Part shown: positions 52,434-60,748 of the stretch, piece by piece
How positions within the stretch are numbered: the first letter of the stretch is position 1
Layout: every line of letters starts with the position of its first letter
Source of the DNA: Hyphomicrobiales bacterium
Lineage (GTDB): Bacteria > Pseudomonadota > Alphaproteobacteria > Rhizobiales > Rhizobiaceae
DNA: 64,000 nt
Direction of reading: 5' to 3'
Assembly: GCA_026400435.1 (NCBI GenBank)
Contig: JAPLOZ010000005.1
Coordinates: 1-64,000 of the forward strand
Notes under the pieces: generated by a model
The model's database searches: none
Told to the model about the DNA's origin: nothing
What the model saw: only the letters and a program-made list of their open reading frames with translations
Position numbers and translations under genes: made by a program

Positions 52434-53401
52434 ACAGAGTACAGATTGCGGAATACTGGCGGGAGCATCTAGGCCGCGAAGTGACGCCGCTGTGGCACCT
52501 GGCCTTCACCAATGCCACCGGACGGGAGGAGGTCCGGTACATACCGGGCTACATCTGGAACCAGAAGATCCTGCCGTACCTCAACGACTTTTCGGTGTGG
52601 CAGGCCTTCACGGACAAGGGCCTCAGCGACGTCTTCCTGCATACCGCAAACAGGCCCAGGACGCTGCTCAGCCGCATGCACGGCCACTACTACCGTGGAC
52701 AGGACCTGCTGGCGCGCCGGGACGTCTGGCCCTTTCTGTCTGGATTTGAAGGCGAGGCATTCATCATCAAGGGAAGCCGGACGGACGGTGGCGCTGGAGT
52801 TCGCCTGCTGGAGATCGTCAACCGGACCGTCATGGTGGGCGGGAAAGAGTGCCAGATCGCGGATCTGGAAGCGATGTACGGAACCGACTTTCTCGTCCAG
52901 GAAAGGATCCTCCAGCACGAAGACATGGCGAGGCTGCACCCGGCGTCCGTCAACACCATCAGGGTGATAACCCTGAGGTGGCGCGACACGATCGTCGTGC
53001 CGATGTCGATCGCAAGGTTCGGCATTGGCGATAGCCTGAACGACAATCTCGCGACCGGCGGTCTTGCATGCGGCATCGACGCCGACGGAAGGTTGATGGA
53101 TCGCGCCTACGACATCAGAGGCAACGTTTATTCGGAGCATCCCACCTCAGGGTATCGCTTCAGCGGGAGGATGACGGTGCCGAGCCATGACCGGGTCTGC
53201 GCGTTCGCCCGCGACCTGCACCGGCAGATGTTCCACTTCGATATCGTTTCCTGGGACATTGCGGTGGGTCAGGACGGAGAGCCGGTGTTCGTCGAGGTGA
53301 ATTTCCACGGCGGCTGCGATTCCTACCAGTTGGTCTGCGGCCGGTCACTGTTCGGAGACCTGACCGAAGAAATCCTGCACGCCGTCAGGGACGGTCGCTG
53401 A
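52250..53401 (+). CDS. ATP-grasp protein (sugar-transfer-associated type)
   Basis: This 383-residue protein has an ATP-grasp fold resembling the sugar-transfer-associated ATP-grasp family. An N-terminal basic helical part (RHQRRIRRYIRRDPMLAQAKAQLSDPASASYR) is followed by the ATP-binding region with FIIKGSRTDGGAGVRLLEI, FLVQERILQHEDMARLHPASVNTIRVITLRW and the Mg-binding end SWDIAVGQDGEPVFVEVNFHGGCDSYQL. Such enzymes ligate a carboxylate and an amine or decorate glycans. No signal peptide is seen. ATG 52250 was chosen; a GTG at 52229 is possible. An upstream partial copy (48368) shows the gene once stood next to tRNA-Gly. Confidence 0.83.
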   Translation: MEAGAGVGKSGKPGGVISSLQMFVAEQTDKFRHQRRIRRYIRRDPMLAQAKAQLSDPASASYRVQIAEYWREHLGREVTPLWHLAFTNATGREEVRYIPGYIWNQKILPYLNDFSVWQAFTDKGLSDVFLHTANRPRTLLSRMHGHYYRGQDLLARRDVWPFLSGFEGEAFIIKGSRTDGGAGVRLLEIVNRTVMVGGKECQIADLEAMYGTDFLVQERILQHEDMARLHPASVNTIRVITLRWRDTIVVPMSIARFGIGDSLNDNLATGGLACGIDADGRLMDRAYDIRGNVYSEHPTSGYRFSGRMTVPSHDRVCAFARDLHRQMFHFDIVSWDIAVGQDGEPVFVEVNFHGGCDSYQLVCGRSLFGDLTEEILHAVRDGR

Positions 53402-53451
53402 GACGGCAATGCCCGGCAGCGACCGCGCCCTCAGTAAGATTGTCGACTGAA

Positions 53452-54024
53452 CTACAGGACGCCAGGGCCACGCAATCCAACGCCGACGCCGTGATAGCCA
53501 ACCCCAACGCCGCCGCCGATGCCGATCATGTCGATGAACAGCGTGGTCGCTCCGCCGCTCTTCGGCATCGTACCGCCGAGCGACTTGTATGAGTAGACAA
53601 GGTCTGCGCCCTCGATAACGGGATTCGTCAGTTCGACGATGGCGAGGGTGTTTTCCTGGGAACCGCCCTCGTAGACGGAAAGAGTGGCATTCGGCGGATC
53701 CTGGCCGAAGTTGTCTTTGCCCGCGGTCCATTCCTTGAGATAGTCGGCCAGCGTCATGTGGCCCGCGATCCGCTCCGGGCGGTCGGAGAAGTAGACTGTC
53801 TGCTTATTGACGTTGACCAGCCGCAATGTGCCAGCGGCGGGGTCGGCCTTCACGTCGTCGGCGGTATGGACGAACATGAACATCGGCTTGTCATCAGCCG
53901 CGGAGGCTTGAAGGCCAGGCACAAGCTGCAGGCCGAAAGCAGAGGTCAACAGGATCGCCGCCGCAATAAGCGTGCGAAACAAATAATTCGATTGACCGCG
54001 TCGTTCTTCTTTCACTGTCATCAT
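53452..54024 (-). CDS. Exported protein with Gly-rich C-terminus, unknown function
   Basis: This 190-residue protein has a signal peptide (LFRTLIAAAILLTSAFGLQLVPGLQASAAD). The mature part begins with a compact domain (PMFMFVHTADDVKADP ... TVYFSDRPERIAGHMTLADYLKEW ... FGQDPPNATLSVYE) and ends with the hydrophobic, glycine-rich tail GIGGGVGVGYHGVGVG. I do not recognise a family. It lies downstream of the sulfatase on the same strand, 158 bases away, and could be its partner or an independent secreted protein. The ATG at 54021 is an alternative start. Confidence 0.75.
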   Translation of the reverse strand: MMTVKEERRGQSNYLFRTLIAAAILLTSAFGLQLVPGLQASAADDKPMFMFVHTADDVKADPAAGTLRLVNVNKQTVYFSDRPERIAGHMTLADYLKEWTAGKDNFGQDPPNATLSVYEGGSQENTLAIVELTNPVIEGADLVYSYKSLGGTMPKSGGATTLFIDMIGIGGGVGVGYHGVGVGLRGPGVL

Positions 54025-54139
54025 CCCTTTGTGTTTGGATATCTTTCAGTTGTGATGCGGCAAGATTGCCAGTTCACAACTCTGATATTTATCGACGGCT
54101 TGATTGTCGGATAGAGGCGGATCGCCCGCTGCGTTCACG

Positions 54140-54165
54140 CCTGCGCGGTTGCTTTACCGCGCAGG
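54140..54165 (-). terminator. Perfect 10-bp hairpin behind the arylsulfatase gene
   Basis: CCTGCGCGGT and ACCGCGCAGG flank a six-base loop, 18 bases beyond the sulfatase stop. There is no T-run, so it may act as an mRNA 3' stem or a weak terminator. Confidence 0.5.
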
Positions 54166-54182
54166 CCCACCAGCATGGCCGC

Positions 54183-56732
54183 CTATTGCGGATCGGGCTG
54201 CATTGTCTTGATCGCGGGACTGCCGTCGGTCGAGGTAGCTTGTGACGCCTGAAGCTTCGCGATGTCGGCTTCCGACAGTTGCGGGCGATTCACCGTCAGC
54301 GTCAGCTTGTCGAGTTTCGCGGTCAGGGCGAATGGCGGCGAGTAGTCCGTGTCATTCACGCCGGTCAGCGTGTCCGAGCCGATATCGAAGCTCTCGTCCC
54401 ACTGAAGAATCATGGGAAGCGTATGCTCCATCGTCTGGGTCGCCACGACGGTGCCGTCGACCGAAAGCGTGCCCGTGCCACCGCGGCCAAGACCGCTCAT
54501 GTTGTTGAACGCGAGCGTGCCGACTCCGAGCCCGTCATACTTGAAATCGAACTGGAGCGTGTGGGGTCCGGGCGTCAGCACGTCCGTGCCTTCCCACTTG
54601 ATCCGCTTCAGATCGACCAGGTTCCAAAGGAACACCGGCTTGTTGCCGAGGATATAGAAGCCATATCCGCCGAAGCGTCCACCGGAAGTAACAATCATTC
54701 CGTCTCCGCCACCTTCCGGCACGTTAATGTCGGCGGTGAACGTATAGGAACTGTTGAGAACCGATGGCGAGTCACCCTGCGGCAGCCCCACCATGGGGTG
54801 AGTGTAGGTGAACTCGGTGCGGCCCGCGGTGATATTGGGGCGGGGCGCAACGATACGCGCGGCGACCGACGCGTCCATCGGGAAGACCTCGTACTTCTTG
54901 GCTTCTTCGATGAACATGGCCTTCAACTCTAAAACCTTGTCAGGATTCGCTTCTGCTACGTCCTGCGTCTGGCTGTAGTCCTTGGTCAGGTCGTAGAGTT
55001 CAAGCACCTGGTTGTTGAGCGGATCGGGATTGGCAGGTCCGAATGCCTCCCACGGCGCTCTGTTCACCTTGGTGCTCAGCAGCCATCCTTCATGATACAG
55101 CGCCCACTGCCCCATCATTTCGAAATACTGGGTTGTGTGCCGCGTCGGTTCTTTCTCGGCGCCGTCGGCGAAGGTGTAGGCGAAGCTGGTGCCTTCGATC
55201 GGCGACTGTTTGATGCCGTCGACTGTTTCGGGCGCTGCGATGCCCGCTACTTCAAGAATTGTCGGGACCACGTCGATGACGTGCATGAACTGATCACGAT
55301 GACCGCCCTTTTCCTTGATCACGGCGGGCCAGGAGACAGCCATGTTCTGGCGGATGCCGCCGAGCCTGGAGGCATTCTGCTTGAACCAGGAGAAAGGCGT
55401 GTCGAAGGCCCAGGACCAGCCGGCGGACATATGGTTGTAGGTCTGCTCGGTTCCCCAGACGTCATACCACTTCATCTGCACGTCGATCGGCATCTCGTTT
55501 ATGCCGTTGAAAAACGCAACTTCGTTCGGAGTACCCATAGGGCCGCCCTCGGCGCTCGTGCCGTTGTCGCCGTTGATGTAGATGATCAGCGTGTTGTCGA
55601 GCTTGCCCATGTCCTCGATGGATTGGACGATGCGCCCCATTTCGTAGTCGTTGTAGGCGGCATAGGCGGCGAAGACCTCTACCTGCTTTATGAACAGCTT
55701 CTGCGCATCCGGCGTCAGTTCGTCCCAGGGCTTCAAGATGTCTTTAGGCCATGCCTCAAGCTGCGTATTCTGAGGAATTACGCCCAGCTTCTTCTGGTTC
55801 TCGAAAATCTGTTCGCGCAGATTTTCATAGCCGCCGTCGAACAGGTGCATGTCGTGAATCTTCTGCACCCATTCCTGCGTCGGGTGATGCGGCGCATGGG
55901 TCGCGCCGGGAGCGTATTTCACGAAAAACGGCTTGTCGGGCTGTGTCTGGTTCAACCTGTTCAGATAGTCGATGGCATCGTCCGCCATGCCGGTGATCAG
56001 ATTCCAGTTCTTCTTTCCCTCGAACGGATAAATCTGCGTCGTGTTGCGGAAAAGGTTCGGCTCCCACTGGTTGGCGTCACCGCCAACGAAGCCGTAGAAA
56101 TATTCAAACCCCATGCCGGTCGGCCATTGGTCGAATGGCCCGACCGAACTGGCGGCGAAGGAGGGCGTGTTGTGGTCCTTGCCGAACCACGAAGTCGCAT
56201 AGCCGTTGTCTTTCAGGATTCGGCCGATTGTGGCCTTGTCCTCCGGAATGATGCTGTTGTAACCGGGGTAACCGGTCGACTGCTCCGAAATCACGCCGAA
56301 GCCGACAGAGTGATGATTGCGTCCCGTGATCAGCGCTGCTCGCGTCGGCGAGCAGAGCGCCGTGGAATGGATGTTGGTGTAGCGCAGGCCCTCATTCGCG
56401 ATGCGGTCCATCGTCGGGGTCGGAATCACGCCCCCGAAAGTGCCGGGCACGCCAAAACCGGCATCGTCCGTGATGATCAGCAAGACGTTCGGCGCCTGCT
56501 TTGGCGGCACGATGCGCGGGGCCCACCATGGCTTGGATTTAAGGGCGTCGTTCTGTATGTCGCCGCCGAACTGGGGTTGAGGCGCCGGCAGCTGTGTGCC
56601 GTCGATGGTGGTCGTTGCGGCAGGGGAGCCTAGCTCGCCAGTCACTTCGGCCGCGATGGCCAATCCTGAAACGGATGTGGCGATGGCGGCCAGGAGCTGA
56701 CAAGCGAACAACCTTGAAATTTTGGACACCAC
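54183..56732 (-). CDS. Periplasmic arylsulfatase, formylglycine type, with C-terminal beta domain
   Basis: This 849-residue enzyme hydrolyses sulfate esters. It has a signal peptide (LFACQLLAAIATSVSGLAIAAE), the metal-binding DD in NVLLIITDDAGFG, and the sulfatase signature STALCSPTRAALITGRN with Cys127, which must be converted to formylglycine. Further metal residues are seen in INGDNGTSAEGGP. After the catalytic region (to about residue 600) there is a C-terminal beta-sandwich/LamG-like part (SSYTFTADINVPEGGGDGMIVTSGGRFGGYG...). A GTG start at 56732 follows AAGGGAGGG; the ATG at 56765 is less likely. No formylglycine-generating enzyme is in the window. It is divergent from an AraC gene, 91 bases away. 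Confidence 0.9.
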   Translation of the reverse strand: MVSKISRLFACQLLAAIATSVSGLAIAAEVTGELGSPAATTTIDGTQLPAPQPQFGGDIQNDALKSKPWWAPRIVPPKQAPNVLLIITDDAGFGVPGTFGGVIPTPTMDRIANEGLRYTNIHSTALCSPTRAALITGRNHHSVGFGVISEQSTGYPGYNSIIPEDKATIGRILKDNGYATSWFGKDHNTPSFAASSVGPFDQWPTGMGFEYFYGFVGGDANQWEPNLFRNTTQIYPFEGKKNWNLITGMADDAIDYLNRLNQTQPDKPFFVKYAPGATHAPHHPTQEWVQKIHDMHLFDGGYENLREQIFENQKKLGVIPQNTQLEAWPKDILKPWDELTPDAQKLFIKQVEVFAAYAAYNDYEMGRIVQSIEDMGKLDNTLIIYINGDNGTSAEGGPMGTPNEVAFFNGINEMPIDVQMKWYDVWGTEQTYNHMSAGWSWAFDTPFSWFKQNASRLGGIRQNMAVSWPAVIKEKGGHRDQFMHVIDVVPTILEVAGIAAPETVDGIKQSPIEGTSFAYTFADGAEKEPTRHTTQYFEMMGQWALYHEGWLLSTKVNRAPWEAFGPANPDPLNNQVLELYDLTKDYSQTQDVAEANPDKVLELKAMFIEEAKKYEVFPMDASVAARIVAPRPNITAGRTEFTYTHPMVGLPQGDSPSVLNSSYTFTADINVPEGGGDGMIVTSGGRFGGYGFYILGNKPVFLWNLVDLKRIKWEGTDVLTPGPHTLQFDFKYDGLGVGTLAFNNMSGLGRGGTGTLSVDGTVVATQTMEHTLPMILQWDESFDIGSDTLTGVNDTDYSPPFALTAKLDKLTLTVNRPQLSEADIAKLQASQATSTDGSPAIKTMQPDPQ

Positions 56733-56823
56733 GGCGATCCCTCCCTTGGCAACGCGGCCATACATGGAATTACACTAATGCGAATCCGGTTGACGCAGTC
56801 GTCTTTTGGGGACAGCTTCGGGC

Positions 56824-57834
56824 ATGGCGGGCAATTCTTCTCATGCTATGCAGCGGGCTGCCCCGTTGGTCCCGATGCCGGCATTGCTTTCCGAATTCGG
56901 CGTCGAGATCGAAGCGGTGCTTGAAGGCACGGGCCTTGGCGTCGAAGACCTTCGACCGGAGGCAATGATCCCCTTTGCGCAGGCTCAACTGATACTTGAC
57001 CGCGCGGCTCTGCTCACCGGTCGCGATGATTTCGGCTTGCAGATGGGGCTGCGGCAGGGTCTCGAGGCACTTGGCCCCGTTGGCAGCATCATGCGCCATG
57101 CCGCCACGCTGGGAAATGCGCTCAGCGATTTCGTGGGTCTTCAACTCGGCAATTCCGGCGGAGCGGCGGTCTATCTGCTGAGAAGCGCCGACCATGCCGT
57201 CTTCGGTTATGGCGTCTACGATTCCAGTGGTCATGCTTCGCCGCAGATTTACGATCTCGCTTTGGCGGTGGGATGCAACATCGTAAAAGAGCTTACCGAT
57301 GGTGCTGTCGGGCCATCCGAATTGTGGTCTGTTCGCCGCAAGCCCTCGGACCTCAGTCCATACATGTCGCTTGGACATTGCCCGATCCGGTTTGAACAGA
57401 GCCAGACATGTCTCTTTCTCCCGGGACGCAGTATCGGACACGAACTGCCGCTTGCAGACCCGAGTTTTCACCGGTCTGCGATCGCGGAAATCATGGCGCA
57501 GCGCGCGCGCGTTCCATGGGATACCGCTCATCAAGTAAGGAATGTGTTCCGATCCCAGTTGGTCGCCGGGCGTACTACAATGCCTGATGTCGCCAAACGG
57601 CTTGGCCTGCATCCGCGATCGCTGCGCCGCGCATTGCAACGAGAAAATGCAACGTTCGACACGATCAAGGATGATGTGCGCTATGCAGTCGCGCGGGAAT
57701 TGCTGGCCCTTACCTCGCTGTCGATCGTCGACATCGGCATGGCCCTGGATTTCGCTACGCCGAGTGCGTTTGTGCGCGCCTTCCGCAGGTGGAGCGGCGT
57801 AACCCCGGGCATATGGCGCAAGGAACGAGAATGA
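56824..57834 (+). CDS. AraC-family transcriptional regulator
   Basis: This 336-residue regulator has an N-terminal domain of the OruR/ArgR-like type (LLSEFGVEIEAVLEGTGLGVEDL, with GPVGSIMRHAATLGNALSDF) and a C-terminal AraC double helix-turn-helix (about 235-330, VAKRLGLHPRSLRRALQRENATFD and IGMALDFATPSAFVRAFRRWSGVTP). It is transcribed away from the arylsulfatase, so it most likely controls that gene. The ATG at 56824 was chosen; a TTG at 56806 is possible. Confidence 0.9.
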   Translation: MAGNSSHAMQRAAPLVPMPALLSEFGVEIEAVLEGTGLGVEDLRPEAMIPFAQAQLILDRAALLTGRDDFGLQMGLRQGLEALGPVGSIMRHAATLGNALSDFVGLQLGNSGGAAVYLLRSADHAVFGYGVYDSSGHASPQIYDLALAVGCNIVKELTDGAVGPSELWSVRRKPSDLSPYMSLGHCPIRFEQSQTCLFLPGRSIGHELPLADPSFHRSAIAEIMAQRARVPWDTAHQVRNVFRSQLVAGRTTMPDVAKRLGLHPRSLRRALQRENATFDTIKDDVRYAVARELLALTSLSIVDIGMALDFATPSAFVRAFRRWSGVTPGIWRKERE

Positions 57835-57884
57835 TGCGTGCCGCAGGTCACGGCTGACGGCCGGCAGTTGCCTGATCAAGGATC

Positions 57885-58889
57885 GTGCCCGAGCGTACGA
57901 AAAGCACTGTCGGCTTCACAGCCTGCTGTGGCATGCGCGCGATGCATGCAGTAACAGTCGATGCGGTTGCCGAAAACGCGGCGGCGGCTTGGATGCGCAT
58001 GATTTCAGTTAAGAGACTTGGCCAGATAGTCGACCCCGCTATGCTCCCCGGAAAAGAGGGGAGAAGCATCAATGGTCCTTCCCTGGTCAAGGTGCCGGAC
58101 TGGGTAGATTCGCCACTTGGACGATATTACCTCTACTTTGCCCATCACAAGGGACACTACATCCGGCTGGCTTATTCAGATGCGCTGGAAGGTCCTTGGT
58201 CGATCTATCAGCCGGGGACCCTGAAACTTCGTGATTGCCCCTTGGTTGTCGGGCATATCGCATCGCCTGATATTCATCTCGACGAAGAGAACCGTAGGTT
58301 CGTTATGTATTTCCACGGGCCGATGGTCGGCGCCGACCTCCAACGGACATTCGCGGCGACGTCCAACGACGGCATCAATTTCGAGCCGATCGGCAGCGCA
58401 ATCGGCCGACCCTATGTCAGAATGTTTCGCCATCAGGGATGGTACTACGGGCTGTTCGGGGCCGGGGGAACAAAGCTTCGTCGATCGCGAGACGGCCTGT
58501 CGCTTTTCGAACTCGGGCCGGCGCTGTTTCCGCAGTATGAAAATCAAGCGTCGAGGCCCCGGCACCTGGCCGTACAGAAGCTGTCGGAGCAAACGTTGGC
58601 CGTGTTTTACACCCGCAAGGGCGATGTCCCCGAACATATCCGCTTGGGCCATATCGACATCTCCGCGGAGTGGACCGACTGGCGGGTGGACGATTCGATG
58701 CCGCTGCTGTTTCCCGAGAAGGACTACGAAGGCGCCGATGTGCCGCCTGCCCGTTCTGCGAGAGGCATCTCGAAACATCGCGAAAACGCGCTGCGCGACC
58801 CTGCCGTTTTCGAAGAGAACGGTCGAACGTGGCTGCTCTACACCGTTGCCGGGGAGACCGGCATCGCAGTCGCCGAACTGATCCGCTGA
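57885..58889 (+). CDS. GH43-like beta-propeller protein, possible glycosidase
   Basis: This protein of about 300-334 residues has the sequence pattern of five-bladed beta-propellers of the GH32/43 clan: repeated segments such as GPSLVKVPDW...RYYLYFAHHKG, IASPDIHLDEENRRFVMYFHGP, and RDPAVFEENGRTWLLYTVAG. These often bind or cut furanosides or other sugars. No clear signal peptide is seen. The start is uncertain: GTG 57885 has a weak AAGG site, while ATG 57993 or 57999 (MISVKRLGQIVDP) would start at the conserved core. It stands behind the AraC gene and ahead of a glycan gene cluster. Confidence 0.72.
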   Translation: MPERTKSTVGFTACCGMRAMHAVTVDAVAENAAAAWMRMISVKRLGQIVDPAMLPGKEGRSINGPSLVKVPDWVDSPLGRYYLYFAHHKGHYIRLAYSDALEGPWSIYQPGTLKLRDCPLVVGHIASPDIHLDEENRRFVMYFHGPMVGADLQRTFAATSNDGINFEPIGSAIGRPYVRMFRHQGWYYGLFGAGGTKLRRSRDGLSLFELGPALFPQYENQASRPRHLAVQKLSEQTLAVFYTRKGDVPEHIRLGHIDISAEWTDWRVDDSMPLLFPEKDYEGADVPPARSARGISKHRENALRDPAVFEENGRTWLLYTVAGETGIAVAELIR

Positions 58890-58965
58890 CGAAAAGTCGG
58901 CAGGTTGTTCTCAGCCGCCGAGGGGGTGGCGCGAAGCGGCGGAGCCAGCAACGGCATCGGCCAAG

Positions 58966-59790
58966 CTAGGAAACCCGAGCCGCTCCGCCCTGGGGCATGA
59001 ACGCTTCGATCTTGTGGTCCAGGAAGAAAAGCTCGACTGCGGATATCTCAGGAAGTATCTCCCGGACACCAAGGTCGGGATAGATCTTTCGCCACTGTCT
59101 GCTCAGAGATGCTTCCTCAAGGGTGTCTTCGTTCTCGACAAAAATGTGGGCGTTGGGTGAAAGGCGCGGAAAGAGTTCCGGCCCGGCCGGATAGCGTTTG
59201 AAGATGTCTGGCCTTGCATTTGGCCCGTGCACGATAAGCAGATCGATCGGAAGCGCGCCGACCTCGTCCGGCAGGTCCCCGAGATCGTACCAGAAGGTTT
59301 GCCCTGACGCCCCCGGCACTTTCGCCTCCGCCACCTTGACAGGGATCACCGTCGCGACCGCCGACAAACCGCGGCTTTCCAGTTCGGATTGGACGGCCTT
59401 TGCCCGGCCACGGTGATCCTCAAGCGAGAACAGGCGACCCGATTTCGCATGGTCCCGCATGATCATGGCCAGCAGAACGGTCGATGCGCCCGCGCCGCAT
59501 TCCACCACGCGCAACGGAGCCGTGCGCCTGATGAAATCCGCCACAGCGAGCAGAAACTGCGGAGACGTCGCGTCCAGGGCCGGCACATAAGGCCTGTTCT
59601 CAAGGAGGGACTGAAGCGCCGCGAGGCTCTCCGCCTTGCCCCTCTCTCCGGGGATCACCGGCGCTTCCGTGCGCTGGTAGATAAGCTTCACGAGTTTCCA
59701 CTGACGCCTGATGAGAATGACGACAAGAGCTGCCGAAGCGATCTGCAGGACGACGATGGCAGCGAGAGCGATCCACAGCGGCAGGTTCAT
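58966..59790 (-). CDS. Membrane-anchored SAM-dependent methyltransferase-fold protein
   Basis: This 274-residue protein has one N-terminal membrane helix (LPLWIALAAIVVLQIASAALVVILI) and a cytoplasmic class I methyltransferase fold. The SAM-binding motif I is APLRVVECGAGASTVLLAM near residue 100, followed by the acidic motif LFSLEDHRGRA and IDLLIVHGPN. Its start overlaps the GT8 gene stop by ATGA, so the two are co-translated. It probably modifies a glycan or lipid-linked sugar at the membrane; the acceptor is unknown. Confidence 0.82.
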   Translation of the reverse strand: MNLPLWIALAAIVVLQIASAALVVILIRRQWKLVKLIYQRTEAPVIPGERGKAESLAALQSLLENRPYVPALDATSPQFLLAVADFIRRTAPLRVVECGAGASTVLLAMIMRDHAKSGRLFSLEDHRGRAKAVQSELESRGLSAVATVIPVKVAEAKVPGASGQTFWYDLGDLPDEVGALPIDLLIVHGPNARPDIFKRYPAGPELFPRLSPNAHIFVENEDTLEEASLSRQWRKIYPDLGVREILPEISAVELFFLDHKIEAFMPQGGAARVS

Positions 59791-60650
59791 CCGGCGCCCT
59801 CTCCGGGTTCCACCAACTTGCACTGTCCAACCAGACGTGCGGCGTCATTTGCATATTTCACATACATGTGGGCCATCGGATGTTTGCTGTCGGCAAGCCA
59901 CGGCTTGTCGGTACCCACCGCGAAGTGAATGATCGCCGGAGACTTCCTGGCCTGCTCGATCTCGTGGGGTGTGTATGAGCGGCTCTTGTCCGAATACCGG
60001 TAGAAATCCTCCATGTAGTTCCACTTCAGGTCGAGCCGCGACCAGTTATCCTTGAAGATGAGGTTGAGCGTGTGCTGATCGTGTGTAAACAGGGCGTCGG
60101 AATACTCGTACAGGAAGCGCTCCGCAATATCGGAAACCCCTATCCTGCGCCACTGATCAAGGTCGATTGCCATGAATCCGCTGTTAAACTGGTGATGGTG
60201 ATTTCGGGGAAGATTGGCGACCGCCGCAATGGGCTCTTCGGGAATGATGTGAAGGAGTTCCGACATATCGGATGCGACGATGATGTCCGCGTCGATGCAG
60301 ATAATCCGCTTTAGCTCCCTGGGAAGGTAGCGGTCGAGAAATGATTTGCCATAGGCTATCGGCGACATGGTTTGCATCGGGTTCAGGTGAACCCGTTTCC
60401 TGACCACGAAATGCATCAGCGGATAGGCGGGAATAGCTATCGCGGTGAGAGGGATGCCTACTTTCCCGGCAACGCGATCAAGAAAACTGAGGTCGTCTTC
60501 CGTGAGGTCGTAGTGCAGAAGATACGCGGCGGCTGACGTCTGCGGATTTTTGTCGCGAAACGACATCAGCATGGCTGCGTAGGGCTTCACGTAATGCCGG
60601 TCGATAGCGGATGCGAAATTGAAGCCTGGGTGACTATCCGGTTCTGCCAA
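59787..60650 (-). CDS. Glycosyltransferase family 8 protein
   Basis: This 287-residue cytoplasmic enzyme has the GT8 plan of LPS galactosyl/glucosyltransferases: a FNFASAIDRHYVKPYAAMLMS start, the metal- and nucleotide-sugar-binding DxD in ICIDADIIVASDMSEL, the FNSGFMAIDLDQWR block and the HFAVGTDKPW-type C-terminal block. It transfers a hexose to a surface glycan or protein. A TTG start at 60650 follows GGAGGAA. It is divergent from the asparagine-synthase-like gene. Confidence 0.9.
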   Translation of the reverse strand: MAEPDSHPGFNFASAIDRHYVKPYAAMLMSFRDKNPQTSAAAYLLHYDLTEDDLSFLDRVAGKVGIPLTAIAIPAYPLMHFVVRKRVHLNPMQTMSPIAYGKSFLDRYLPRELKRIICIDADIIVASDMSELLHIIPEEPIAAVANLPRNHHHQFNSGFMAIDLDQWRRIGVSDIAERFLYEYSDALFTHDQHTLNLIFKDNWSRLDLKWNYMEDFYRYSDKSRSYTPHEIEQARKSPAIIHFAVGTDKPWLADSKHPMAHMYVKYANDAARLVGQCKLVEPGEGAG

Positions 60651-60748
60651 TTGAGTTTCCTCCGACCTTTGGCTATCTAATCCGAGATGCGTGATCAGGT
60701 CTATGACGCTGGACGGAAGGTGGCGCTTTGCGTCCGGTTGGAGGCGAT

